NCBI RefSeq assembly: GCF_003315205.1
Contig: NZ_QNRR01000012.1
Span: 1 to 64,000 of the forward strand
Reading direction: 5' to 3'
DNA: 64,000 bases
Source of the DNA: Roseimicrobium gellanilyticum
Lineage (GTDB): Bacteria; Verrucomicrobiota; Verrucomicrobiia; Verrucomicrobiales; Verrucomicrobiaceae
This document shows positions 16,551 through 24,158 of this stretch, one piece after another; position 1 is the first letter of the stretch; every line of letters begins with the position of its first letter. The notes beneath the pieces were generated by a model that saw only the letters and a list, made by a program, of their open reading frames with translations, was not told where the DNA came from and searched no databases. Both the position numbers and the translations under genes were made by a program.

Positions 16551-17636
16551 CTAACCCACACGGCGGAGCATCCACTCAAGCGGGCCCGTGCGGAATCGAC
16601 GCAGGAGCCAGACCGAGCTAAGCGAAGCCAGCAGCAGGAAGCCTACCCCTGTGGCGAGAGCCAAGACGGGTGACACGCTGGTCAGACCGAGCGCATCCAC
16701 CGCACCCAAGCCGAGAACGATATGCCCGACATACCAGGTGAAAGCGAGGCGGCCCACGGACGACACCGCCTTCAGCAATCGGCTGCCTGGCCAGCGCGCC
16801 ACGGCAAGGCAACAACTCCCAATGGCAAGAAGCGCAAACCCACCCGCATTCAAAAGAAACAGCGGCAGCGGGGGCATCGAGATGAGGCCGAAGAGAGCGA
16901 CCGCATCCTCTTGCGAGAGGTCGGGCTGGGGATTCTCAGAGAACCAATCGAGGATCACATGGGAGACGATCCATGAGCCAGTCATCACCAGGAGTCCCCA
17001 CTTCACGGCGCACCACGCGGTCGACCGCTCACGCCAGTCCCACCGACCCAGCCACACACCGAGGAGCAGTAATCCGGTCCACGGAAACACGGACCGGAAG
17101 CCATCATAGAACAGACTGCGGAGAAGTCCCTTCACCGTCCACAGGTGATGATACGTCATGGTACTCCAGTCCCAGTAGGTCTCGTAGTCGATGGTACACA
17201 GCAGCACGATGAACACCATCACGAAACCTGCGACACAGAGCAGAAGACGGCTCGAACGCTGGCGGACAAACCACGGTGCAAGGAAAAGGGACACGCCGTA
17301 GACACGCAGGATGTCTCCGGGCCAAATGGCCAGATTCAGAAAACCGCAGAGGAGCAGGAAGATGCCACGCCGACGCAGCCTGCGATCCAGAGTGCCCGGG
17401 GCATCTCCGGCTGCGGCGGCTTTGCTCACCATCAGCGTGACTCCCATGCCCGCGAGCATCACGAACATGGCCGCCGGGCGCCCATCAAGCACCGCCAGAA
17501 GATGCGTGCTCCACTCGGCAGGTGGTGTGTGCTGCGTCATCACGAGGATGAAGTGCACCAGGGTCATGCCGAAGATGGCAAACCCGCGAGCGAGGTCGAA
17601 GCCTTCGAGACGTGTGGCAGTTGCCTGCGCGTTCAT
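16551..17636 (-). CDS. DUF418 family polytopic membrane protein
   Basis: 361 residues from ATG 17636 (MNAQATATRLEGFDLARG); a TTG five codons upstream is less likely. It begins with the family mark RLEGFDLARGFAIFGMTLVHF and ends with the DUF418-typical segment GRLAFTWYVGHIVLGLG...GPLEWMLRR. About ten membrane helices. DUF418 proteins (YeiB/YxaH type) are related to acyltransferase-3-like membrane proteins, and no substrate is established. Monocistronic by spacing (95 bp to the next start). Confidence 0.85.
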   Translation of the reverse strand: MNAQATATRLEGFDLARGFAIFGMTLVHFILVMTQHTPPAEWSTHLLAVLDGRPAAMFVMLAGMGVTLMVSKAAAAGDAPGTLDRRLRRRGIFLLLCGFLNLAIWPGDILRVYGVSLFLAPWFVRQRSSRLLLCVAGFVMVFIVLLCTIDYETYWDWSTMTYHHLWTVKGLLRSLFYDGFRSVFPWTGLLLLGVWLGRWDWRERSTAWCAVKWGLLVMTGSWIVSHVILDWFSENPQPDLSQEDAVALFGLISMPPLPLFLLNAGGFALLAIGSCCLAVARWPGSRLLKAVSSVGRLAFTWYVGHIVLGLGAVDALGLTSVSPVLALATGVGFLLLASLSSVWLLRRFRTGPLEWMLRRVG

Positions 17637-17693
17637 GCCAGCCAGATCCAAGACAGGAAATGGCTGGCACGTAAAGGGAAGACTTGGTGACGA

Positions 17694-19214
17694 TTACCTA
17701 CGCCCATCCACCGCGAGCTTCACCTTGTAGAAGCCCGTGCGGGCGGTGATGTAGAGGGTCTGGGTGCCTTTCGCGCCAAAGACGCAATTGGCGGGACCTT
17801 CCGGCACTTCAATCTTCGCGAGCGTCTTGCCTTCCGGTGAGAAGACCCAGATGAACTTCTGAGCGGTGACATACAGGTTGCCGCGCTCATCGATGGTCAT
17901 GCCATCACCACCGCGAGCCTGGCCTTCTTCCATCTTCGCGAAGTCGCGGCCGTTGGTGCAGGCGGCTGTCTTGGGATCGATGTCATAGGCACGCACTTTG
18001 TTCGCGCCGTTGTCGCAGACATAGAGGGTCTTCTTGTCGAGCGAGACGATAACGCCGTTGGGCTTCACGCAATCGTCCACCACGCGGGTGATCTTGCCGC
18101 CCTGAGCATTGCCCTTGCCGGTGGCGATGTAGTACACCGCTTCCTTGTCCTGCGTCGGCGCTTCCTTGCGGTAGTTGGGGTCAGTGAAGTAGATGCCGCC
18201 TTTGCCGTCGAGGTCGAGGTCATTGGGCGCATTGAAGGTGGCGCCGTTATGTTCCTTCGCGATTGCCACCGCTTCGCCAGTACCAACCTGACGGGTGACA
18301 AGACGGTTCGTGCCTTCGCAGGCGAGAAGCGCACCGGTGGGTGTAAACATCAACCCATTCGCGCCCCCGGTATTCTCACGATGCACCGAAATCTGACCGG
18401 AGGCAGGATCGTAGATGTGGATGCGGTTGTTCGGGATGTCCGTGAAGAAGATGCGGCCATCGATCGCGAGTGCAGGCCCTTCGGTGAATTTGAAGCCACC
18501 CTGCACGAGTTCCACCTTGGCATCCGCTGGCACGGGCGCCGCTTGAGAATCCTGTGCCTTGGTTGCACGTGTGAGGTCCTCCGCCTTGGGGTTCTCCAGG
18601 ATGCGGATGTTGCGCCACTTTACGGACATGGGCGTGGTCTCCTTCCCCACCCCATGCACTTGCAGGGCGATGAAGCCCTTCGGCGTCATGCTGTCCTTCA
18701 GGTCACCGGCAGGCACACCATTCAGGAAGGTGCGCAGATGGTCACCATTCGCCTCGATGCGCACGCGATTCCAGGCGTCGCGCTTGAAAGCGTAGCGCGC
18801 GGGGTCATTCGCTTCGAGATTGTTCAGCCAACCGCGCCGCCCTTCTTCATAGATACCGCCGGTCCATGCGCGATCACTCGGGTCGAGTTCAAACTGCAAC
18901 CCATGCACGCGGCCATTCTGGTAGTCCGCCTTCGACTCAGAGCGGAACTGGATGCCACTGTTCAGCCGCGAGTCGACCATGACCTCCAGCTCAAGAATGA
19001 AGTTCCCGTAGTCCTTCTCGGTGCAGAGGAAGGAGTTCGGCGTGTCTGGCACACTGGTGCCCACGATGGCCTCGTCCACGATTTCATACTTCGCGGTGCC
19101 ACCGAGTTGTTTCCATCCGTTGAGGGTCTTGCCGTCGAAGAGGGGAACGAAATCGGCGGCGTGGATGGCTGCGGGCGAGAGGAGGAATGCGAGGAGGCAG
19201 GTGCGGAGGTTCAT
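17694..19214 (-). CDS. DUF1080 (3-keto-disaccharide hydrolase) / SMP-30 gluconolactonase fusion
   Basis: 506 residues from ATG 19214 ([19 protein letters not shown], signal peptide). The frame runs 21 codons further up without a signal. Residues about 20-210 form a DUF1080 concanavalin-like domain ([44 protein letters not shown]). About 230-506 form an SMP-30/gluconolactonase-like propeller ([59 protein letters not shown]). In related proteins DUF1080 cleaves 3-keto-glycosides and SMP-30 opens sugar lactones. The fusion may combine two steps on an oxidised sugar in the periplasm. The substrate is not known. Confidence 0.88.
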   Translation of the reverse strand: MNLRTCLLAFLLSPAAIHAADFVPLFDGKTLNGWKQLGGTAKYEIVDEAIVGTSVPDTPNSFLCTEKDYGNFILELEVMVDSRLNSGIQFRSESKADYQNGRVHGLQFELDPSDRAWTGGIYEEGRRGWLNNLEANDPARYAFKRDAWNRVRIEANGDHLRTFLNGVPAGDLKDSMTPKGFIALQVHGVGKETTPMSVKWRNIRILENPKAEDLTRATKAQDSQAAPVPADAKVELVQGGFKFTEGPALAIDGRIFFTDIPNNRIHIYDPASGQISVHRENTGGANGLMFTPTGALLACEGTNRLVTRQVGTGEAVAIAKEHNGATFNAPNDLDLDGKGGIYFTDPNYRKEAPTQDKEAVYYIATGKGNAQGGKITRVVDDCVKPNGVIVSLDKKTLYVCDNGANKVRAYDIDPKTAACTNGRDFAKMEEGQARGGDGMTIDERGNLYVTAQKFIWVFSPEGKTLAKIEVPEGPANCVFGAKGTQTLYITARTGFYKVKLAVDGRR

Positions 19215-19351
19215 GCGAGAGATAGAGGACGGCGATTGCGTGAAAAGAGAACGCCCTTCATGGATGGGTGTTTCCACCCCGGCGTATTTTTCGCAGACTT
19301 TGCGATGTGCTACTCCATCGTATTCACGACTTACGAGCAGTCAGCGCTTGT

Positions 19352-19606
19352 TCAGAAGTCCCACTCCACGACCACCTTCTCCTCCATGCCGGTCTTCCAG
19401 GATGCGAAGGTCCACCCGCAGCACGCCCAGCCTCTCCTCGCCACGCCGTGCGCGTCCTTGACAGAGATGCGAAACACCCTTCGCTGCGCGGTGGCCCAGA
19501 AGAATGGCCCGCGCAGGAAGACACGCAGATCTGCTGATTCGATCGTGAGCTCCTGAGATTGCGCCCAGCGATTCAGCAGTTCACGAGCGTGCCCGGATTC
19601 AAACAT
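19352..19606 (-). CDS. Small GWACCG-motif protein, paralogue 1
   Basis: 84 residues from ATG 19606. I do not recognise the family. It aligns with the C-terminal two thirds of the next gene upstream (19616-19930): both share GPFFW/GPFW, VFRIxVxD, RxGWACCG and KVVVxWD at the very end. It lacks the N-terminal membrane helix of its paralogue. A mostly beta, immunoglobulin-like small domain with a conserved CC pair is plausible. Only 9 bp from paralogue 2, same strand, so co-transcribed. Confidence 0.65.
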   Translation of the reverse strand: MFESGHARELLNRWAQSQELTIESADLRVFLRGPFFWATAQRRVFRISVKDAHGVARRGWACCGWTFASWKTGMEEKVVVEWDF

Positions 19607-19615
19607 AGTCCAAAT

Positions 19616-19930
19616 TCAAGAATCCCACTTCACGACGACCTTCACCTCCATACCTGACGTGATAAACGTCCCACAGCACGCCCAGCCCTGCCGGAGAGTA
19701 CCGCTTTCTTTGTCCGTCACGGCGATGCGAAATACCGCCTTGCCTTGGTCCGCGAGCCAAAAGGGGCCTCTCCAAAATCCGCAACGCTTTGCTGAAACAA
19801 GAAGAATCCCCTCGTCCTTTGCCCACGCATCCAGCATGCTTCGTCCGCTTGCCTCTTGCCTCCGTATGATCAGGAAGACGACTGCAATGGCGACCAGGAT
19901 GAAGATGGTCGTTGTGACAGGGGAATTCAT
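19616..19930 (-). CDS. Small GWACCG-motif membrane-anchored protein, paralogue 2
   Basis: 104 residues from ATG 19930. Residues 6-24 (TTTIFILVAIAVVFLIIRR) form one membrane helix. The rest repeats the pattern of its neighbour: RGPFWLADQGKAVFRIAVTDKESGTLRQGWACCGTFITSGMEVKVVVKWDS. Probably anchored in the inner membrane with the soluble domain in the cytoplasm (positive residues follow the helix). Function unknown. The pair arose by tandem duplication, with gain or loss of the anchor. Confidence 0.65.
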   Translation of the reverse strand: MNSPVTTTIFILVAIAVVFLIIRRQEASGRSMLDAWAKDEGILLVSAKRCGFWRGPFWLADQGKAVFRIAVTDKESGTLRQGWACCGTFITSGMEVKVVVKWDS

Positions 19931-19951
19931 GAACAGAAATGTACTTCACGC

Positions 19952-20009
19952 GTCCCTTCGCGGGTCGATTTCTAAAGAGGAAACCCTCGCGAAGGGACTC
20001 GCGAGCTAC
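19952..20009. repeat. Palindromic element sharing 23 bp with 5662-5684
   Basis: Arms GTCCCTTCGCG (19952-19962) and CGCGAAGGGAC (19988-19998) form an 11-bp hairpin. The 23 bases 19987-20009 are identical to 5662-5684. Located between the small paralogue pair and the dehydrogenase, just before the latter's stop. Dispersed repeat. Confidence 0.75.
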
Positions 20010-20015
20010 ATTCGA

Positions 20016-20969
20016 CTACCCCACCACATTCTGCGGTTTTCCATCCAGAAACGCCTTCACATTCTGCGTCGCCACACTGATGAGCCTCTGACGCGCTTCC
20101 TTGCTCGCCCAGGCGATGTGCGGGGTGATGTAGCAATTCTTCGCGGTGAGCAATGGATCATCCGCAGGCGGAGGCTCGGCGGAGAGGACATCGAGACCAG
20201 CCCCTGCGAGACGCCCCTCATTCAATGCAACAGCCAGCTCAGCTTCATTCACCAGTGGACCGCGAGCGGTGTTGATGAGCAAGGCACTGGGTTTCATCTT
20301 CGCGATGTTCTGCGCATTGATGATGTGCTTCGTATCTTCCGTCAGCGGGCAGTGAAGGGAGAGGACATCCGACTGCGCGAACACTTCTTCCTGGGATGCG
20401 GGAGTCACGCCTTCAATCGGAGCTTCTTTCCAGGTGCGGCGATTCGCGATGACCTTCATGCCGAGAGCGAGCGCAATCTTGGCCACGCCTTCGCCGATGG
20501 TGCCGTAACCCAAGATACCGAGGGTGCGCCCACTGAGCTCCACCAGGGTCCCGTCCCAGTAGCAGAAATCCGGGCACTGGCTCCAGCGTCCATCGCGCAC
20601 GGTCTGCGCATGGTGTCCCACGCGATGCGTGAGCTCCAGCAGCAGCGCGAACACAGTCTGCGCAACGGAAGGCGTGCTGTAGCCCGGCACATTCGTCACT
20701 GTGATACCGCACTCCTTCGCAGCGGCGACGTCCACCACATTGTAGCCGGTGGCGAGCACGCCAATGTACTTGAGCTTCGGCAGGGAGCGGATGGTGTCGC
20801 CGCTGAGCACGGTCTTGTTGGTAATCACCAGCTCGGCATCCTGCGCGCGCACGAGCACCTCAGCAGGCGCGGTGCGGTCATGAAAGGTGCAGTCGGCCAG
20901 GGATTCCAGTCCGGCCCAGGAGAGATCGCCGGGGTTGGCGGTGAAAGCATCGAGGATGGTGAGGCGCAT
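20016..20969 (-). CDS. D-2-hydroxyacid dehydrogenase (glycerate dehydrogenase-like)
   Basis: 317 residues from ATG 20969 (MRLTILDAFTANPGDLSW); the frame is open 33 codons further up without homology. NAD-binding GILGYGTIGEG, catalytic Arg in NTARGPLVNE, Glu in LDVLSAEPP, His in ITPHIAWAS: all present. It reduces a 2-keto acid (hydroxypyruvate or glyoxylate is most likely, judged by similarity to HprA-type enzymes) with NAD(P)H, or oxidises D-glycerate. Cytoplasmic. It stands alone, so its pathway is not given by context. Confidence 0.9.
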   Translation of the reverse strand: MRLTILDAFTANPGDLSWAGLESLADCTFHDRTAPAEVLVRAQDAELVITNKTVLSGDTIRSLPKLKYIGVLATGYNVVDVAAAKECGITVTNVPGYSTPSVAQTVFALLLELTHRVGHHAQTVRDGRWSQCPDFCYWDGTLVELSGRTLGILGYGTIGEGVAKIALALGMKVIANRRTWKEAPIEGVTPASQEEVFAQSDVLSLHCPLTEDTKHIINAQNIAKMKPSALLINTARGPLVNEAELAVALNEGRLAGAGLDVLSAEPPPADDPLLTAKNCYITPHIAWASKEARQRLISVATQNVKAFLDGKPQNVVG

Positions 20970-21119
20970 GCGCAGAAGGGAGCGTGGAGGGCAATGGAGG
21001 GCAAGTGATTCTGCATATTCCCCGCAGGGATGTTTCGCGTTTGCACGCGGCTGGCCCCACCTTGCCAAAATGCAGTGGTGAAGTTGCGGGCACGGCCACG
21101 GTGTCTAGCATCGCGGTCC

Positions 21120-21623
21120 ATGAAAACTATCGCTCTGCGCACCTCATCTTCATGGATCGCACGCCTTGCCTGCGTGATCGCTCTCACTGGCTTTGCCATT
21201 CCCGCCTTCTCCGCGGACCCGGCCAACAAGCTCTGCCCCATCATGACGGATGACGAGGTGGATGCAGAATACATTGTGCAATCCGGCGGCGTGCCCGTGG
21301 GCCTGTGCTGCGGCAAGTGCGACAAGCTCTGGAAGAAAAACGAGAAGTACTACATCAAGGCAGGCCTGGAGCTTGGCCTGCTGCCACAGTTCAAAGGCAA
21401 GGAAGCAGAACTCGGCCTCGACAAGGTGGAACTGCTCCCACAGCGCTTCTGCCCCATCAATGACAAGAACATCGTCACTCCCGACAGTCCCTCCGTGGAG
21501 TACAAGGGTGTGAAGGTCTACTTCTACAACGAAGCCGCGCTGAAGAAGTGGGAAGCCGCTCCGGATGCGGCCGCGGAAAAGGCTATCAAGGCGGGCTTGC
21601 TGCCGCAACTGGCGGGCAAGTAG
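21120..21623 (+). CDS. Secreted Cys-rich protein with YHS/TRASH-like metal sites
   Basis: 167 residues from ATG 21120 (MKTIALRTSSSWIARLACVIALTGFAIPAFSA, signal peptide). Two similar halves follow: NKLCPIMTDDEVDAEYIVQSGGVPVGLCCGKCDKLWKKN, and QRFCPINDKNIVTPDSPSVEYKGVKVYFYNEAALKKW. The CPI...CCGKC pattern resembles YHS/TRASH-type metal-binding domains, which bind copper or other heavy metals. The second half keeps the CPI but not the CxxC, so only the first is likely to hold metal. Role unknown; periplasmic metal binding is a fair guess. Confidence 0.75.
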   Translation: MKTIALRTSSSWIARLACVIALTGFAIPAFSADPANKLCPIMTDDEVDAEYIVQSGGVPVGLCCGKCDKLWKKNEKYYIKAGLELGLLPQFKGKEAELGLDKVELLPQRFCPINDKNIVTPDSPSVEYKGVKVYFYNEAALKKWEAAPDAAAEKAIKAGLLPQLAGK

Positions 21624-21634
21624 TCGATAGTCTA

Positions 21635-21755
21635 GAGTTGATGGTTGATAGCCTGAGAGGTGCTGGACGAAGAAGGGCTCATAGAATCCGACACACAAAC
21701 GTCGAAACCCCAGTTCTCCTCAAGCCATCAACTTTCAACCATAGACCATCAACTC
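21635..21755. repeat. Imperfect inverted repeat (GAGTTGATGG)
   Basis: GAGTTGATGG (21635-21644) faces CCATCAACTC (21746-21755), with further CCATCAACT and GTTGAT copies between them. It lies between two convergent gene ends, so it could fold as a bidirectional terminator, but there is no clean T run. Confidence 0.6.
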
Positions 21756-21756
21756 C

Positions 21757-23001
21757 CTACAGCTTCTCCGGCGTCTGCAGCAGCGCCGCCACGCGATTGA
21801 GCAGACGTCCAGCGCCACCACCATCCAGGATGCGGTGGTCGAAGCTCAAGGTGAGCGCAGCTTCCGTCACGGGGATGAAGGTGCCCACTTCATCACTCCA
21901 GCGCGGCACCTTGCTACCGGCACCAAGGCCGAGCACGAGGTTCTGCTCGGGCAGCGGGATGGGTGTGGCCCAGGTGATGCCGAAGGTGCCGAAGTTCGTC
22001 ACTGTGGCGATGCCAGGGCGTTTGCTATCGACAGGGAGACGACGCACGCGGGCCTTTTCCACGAGTTCGTTGTAGGGAGCCACGAGGGCGGAGAGTGGTT
22101 TCTGCTCCACCTCACGCAACACAGGAACCATCACACCATCGTCCACTTCCACGGCGAATCCGATGTCGATGGCGCTGGGGTGCACGATGCGATTCCCCAC
22201 GAGGCGGCCAGCCACCGCCGTGTTTTCCGCAAGAGCCAGGGCGAGCGCACGGACGGCATACAGGGCCGGGCCGGGTTTGGGATTGGCCTTCTTACGATGC
22301 ACCAGCAGCGGATCCAGCACCACGGAAATGCCCACGGTGGCAAGCGGGCGGGTCCAGCTGCGGCGCATGGAGTCCGCCACGGCGATACGCATGGGCGAGG
22401 CCTTTGTCATGCGATGCGCCTCAAGTGAACGCAGGAATTGCTCAAAGTCTTCCACCGTCACGCGCCCCCCTGCCCCACTGCCTGCCACGGCGGAGAGGTC
22501 AGCGGCATTCAGGCCCATCTCATTCATGCGGGCACGCATGCGCGCGGAAATGTACGTGGCACCCGCCGCACCGGCAGGCACGGGAAGGCCACCCACCACC
22601 GGCTCCACGGTCGGCTGCCGCTCGTGAATCGTGCTGTGGTCATCCACGGCGAAGTGCACGTTCGCAGTGTCGGAGCCATTGGCGCCTTCGGACTTGGACT
22701 GCGTCACGGGTCCGGTGATGGAGCGCTGATCGGCAAACCCCATGGCCTTTGCATCTTCCTCGCTCACGAGCAGGGCACCCAGGGTCGCGCCCACAGCGTA
22801 GCTGGTTTGCGGTGTGGCGGTGACCTCCCCCACGGCACCGGAGCACGGGGCCGTCACGGTCATCACCGCCTTGCTGGTCTCCACTTCAAAGATGTCCTCC
22901 CCGGCCTCCACCTTGGCACCCGGCTCAATGAGCACGCGCACGATGGTAGCCTCGGCAATGCTTTCGCCGAGCTGGGGCATGAGAATCGGAATGGATGGCA
23001 T
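21757..23001 (-). CDS. 2-oxo acid dehydrogenase E2-type dihydrolipoyl acyltransferase
   Basis: 414 residues from ATG 23001. One lipoyl domain (1-80) with acceptor Lys44 in VETSKAVMTV, a peripheral-subunit-binding segment (about 150-190, ISARMRARMNEMGLNAADLSAVAGSGAGGRVTVEDFEQF), and the catalytic acyltransferase domain ending with the HxxxDG motif (His389-Asp393 in DHRILDGG). So it can carry an acyl group to CoA or another thiol. Usual E2 proteins have E[TS]DKA around the lipoyl lysine; here it is ETSKA. No E1 or E3 gene is near. Instead an acyl carrier protein gene lies 234 bp upstream on the same strand, suggesting an acyl-ACP-related role. Confidence 0.88.
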   Translation of the reverse strand: MPSIPILMPQLGESIAEATIVRVLIEPGAKVEAGEDIFEVETSKAVMTVTAPCSGAVGEVTATPQTSYAVGATLGALLVSEEDAKAMGFADQRSITGPVTQSKSEGANGSDTANVHFAVDDHSTIHERQPTVEPVVGGLPVPAGAAGATYISARMRARMNEMGLNAADLSAVAGSGAGGRVTVEDFEQFLRSLEAHRMTKASPMRIAVADSMRRSWTRPLATVGISVVLDPLLVHRKKANPKPGPALYAVRALALALAENTAVAGRLVGNRIVHPSAIDIGFAVEVDDGVMVPVLREVEQKPLSALVAPYNELVEKARVRRLPVDSKRPGIATVTNFGTFGITWATPIPLPEQNLVLGLGAGSKVPRWSDEVGTFIPVTEAALTLSFDHRILDGGGAGRLLNRVAALLQTPEKL

Positions 23002-23127
23002 GTGAAAAGGGTGAAGGGAGGAAGCAGGGACAAGCTGGCGAGCGTCTGCGCGAGGGCAAGATGAGAAGTGAGCGACTCACCTTGTCGCCGCACTCTTATA
23101 CCACGGAGGAGAAGGACGGGAAACGCC

Positions 23128-23225
23128 GGTTCTTGGTCCTTGGTTCGTGGTTTGGATGGCCCGGACCTACGGGTGCGGGGTCGACGAATGAGGCACCCCC
23201 CTGAACCAACCAAGAACTAGGAACC
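23128..23225. repeat. Imperfect inverted repeat (GGTTCTTGGT family)
   Basis: GGTTCTTGGTCCTTGGTTCG at 23128-23147 is roughly mirrored by CTGAACCAACCAAGAACTAG at 23201-23220. Located in the 234-bp gap between the acp and E2 genes; it could fold in their shared transcript and set different expression levels. Confidence 0.55.
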
Positions 23226-23235
23226 GCAACACCCC

Positions 23236-23472
23236 CTACTTCTTCACCTTCTTATCAATGAGGTCCACCAACTCACCCACGTTCTTCAGGTAGGCCATTT
23301 CAGAGGTGGAGAATCGTACCTTGAACTCGGCCTCGACCTCCAGCATGAGGGTCACGTGCTGCACAGAGTCCCACGCCTCGATGTCCTGCGCAGTCGTTTC
23401 ACGGGTCAGCACGATGCTGTCGTCCTCGAAGATGTTATGGAAGACCTGTTCCAGGCGGGCGAGTGTGTCCAT
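23236..23472 (-). CDS. Acyl carrier protein
   Basis: 78 residues from ATG 23472. Acidic, helical, with the phosphopantetheine site in DIEAWDSVQHVTLMLEVE (Ser in DSV; most fatty-acid ACPs have DSL). Length fits ACPs. A specialised, not housekeeping, carrier is likely: it is not next to fab genes, its start overlaps by 38 bp the end of a TetR regulator gene, and an E2 acyltransferase follows. The ribosome site is weak, so translation may be coupled to the regulator gene. Confidence 0.88.
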   Translation of the reverse strand: MDTLARLEQVFHNIFEDDSIVLTRETTAQDIEAWDSVQHVTLMLEVEAEFKVRFSTSEMAYLKNVGELVDLIDKKVKK

Positions 23473-24043
23473 GAGGCTTGTTCGCTAGACGCGGACCGGA
23501 AGCTTGCAAAGGAGAAAGATGATCACGTGCGCGCGGCAGGAGCATCGCACCAAGCAAGGAAGCACAGGCCTCGGAAACCTGGGTGTCCACGGGACGATCT
23601 GTGGGGAGCTCCCCCGTGGTCCGCGCCTGCATGGCAAATCTTGTAAGCCATCCCTCCATATTGAGGAACCATTGCTGCACCTCCGTCTGGCACTCTGGCG
23701 GCAGTGTGAACAGATCCACCACCGCCACCACGGCCGGACCAATGGCGCCGGGCTCCTTGGAAGACGTGGAAAAGTAGTGATTCATCAACTGCGTGCGGAA
23801 GGCAAAAGTCTCCGCCTCGCTCTCGATGGCCGCCATGCGCTCATTCATTTTCGCGCGATCTTGGCCAAGCACCTCGGCAATCAGGTTTCCCTTCGTTGGG
23901 AAATGGTAGTGCAGGCTCGCGGTGCTGATGCCCACCTCGTCACTGACATCGCGCACGCTGAACCCATTGCATCCGCGTGTCTGGAGAAGACGGCGGGCGG
24001 CGTCGATGATTTCGCTCTTGGTAATGTCTCTGGGACGGGCCAT
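23435..24043 (-). CDS. TetR/AcrR-family transcriptional regulator
   Basis: 202 residues from ATG 24043. N-terminal helix-turn-helix typical of TetR: ITKSEIIDAARRLLQTRGCNGFSVRDVSDEVGISTASLHYHFPTKGNLIAEVL. The C-terminal ligand domain ends with an unusual Pro/Gly/His-rich tail (about 20 residues) that is encoded in the DNA shared with the start of acp. It is transcribed divergently from pyruvate carboxylase. A good promoter with an inverted repeat precedes it, pointing to autorepression. Likely controls acp-E2 and possibly pyc. Confidence 0.9.
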   Translation of the reverse strand: MARPRDITKSEIIDAARRLLQTRGCNGFSVRDVSDEVGISTASLHYHFPTKGNLIAEVLGQDRAKMNERMAAIESEAETFAFRTQLMNHYFSTSSKEPGAIGPAVVAVVDLFTLPPECQTEVQQWFLNMEGWLTRFAMQARTTGELPTDRPVDTQVSEACASLLGAMLLPRARDHLSPLQASGPRLANKPHGHTRPPGTGLP

Positions 24044-24057
24044 GACGGGAAACGAGG

Positions 24058-24087
24058 AGTCTATCGACTAGTAGACAGACTTGTCAA
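24058..24087 (-). promoter_or_regulatory. Promoter and possible operator of the TetR gene
   Basis: On the minus strand: perfect -35 TTGACA (24082-24087), 18-bp spacer, -10 TAGACT (24058-24063). The dyad GTCTA(8)TAGAC (24059-24076) covers the -10 and part of the spacer, where a repressor would block polymerase. It lies 72-100 bp upstream of the divergent pyc start, so the same protein could act on both genes. Confidence 0.6.
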
Positions 24088-24158
24088 AATTCAAGTTCAG
24101 ATGCTTGCCACCCGGGTCAAGCTGGGGATGATGGAGCACGCAACCCTCGCTCCTTCCC

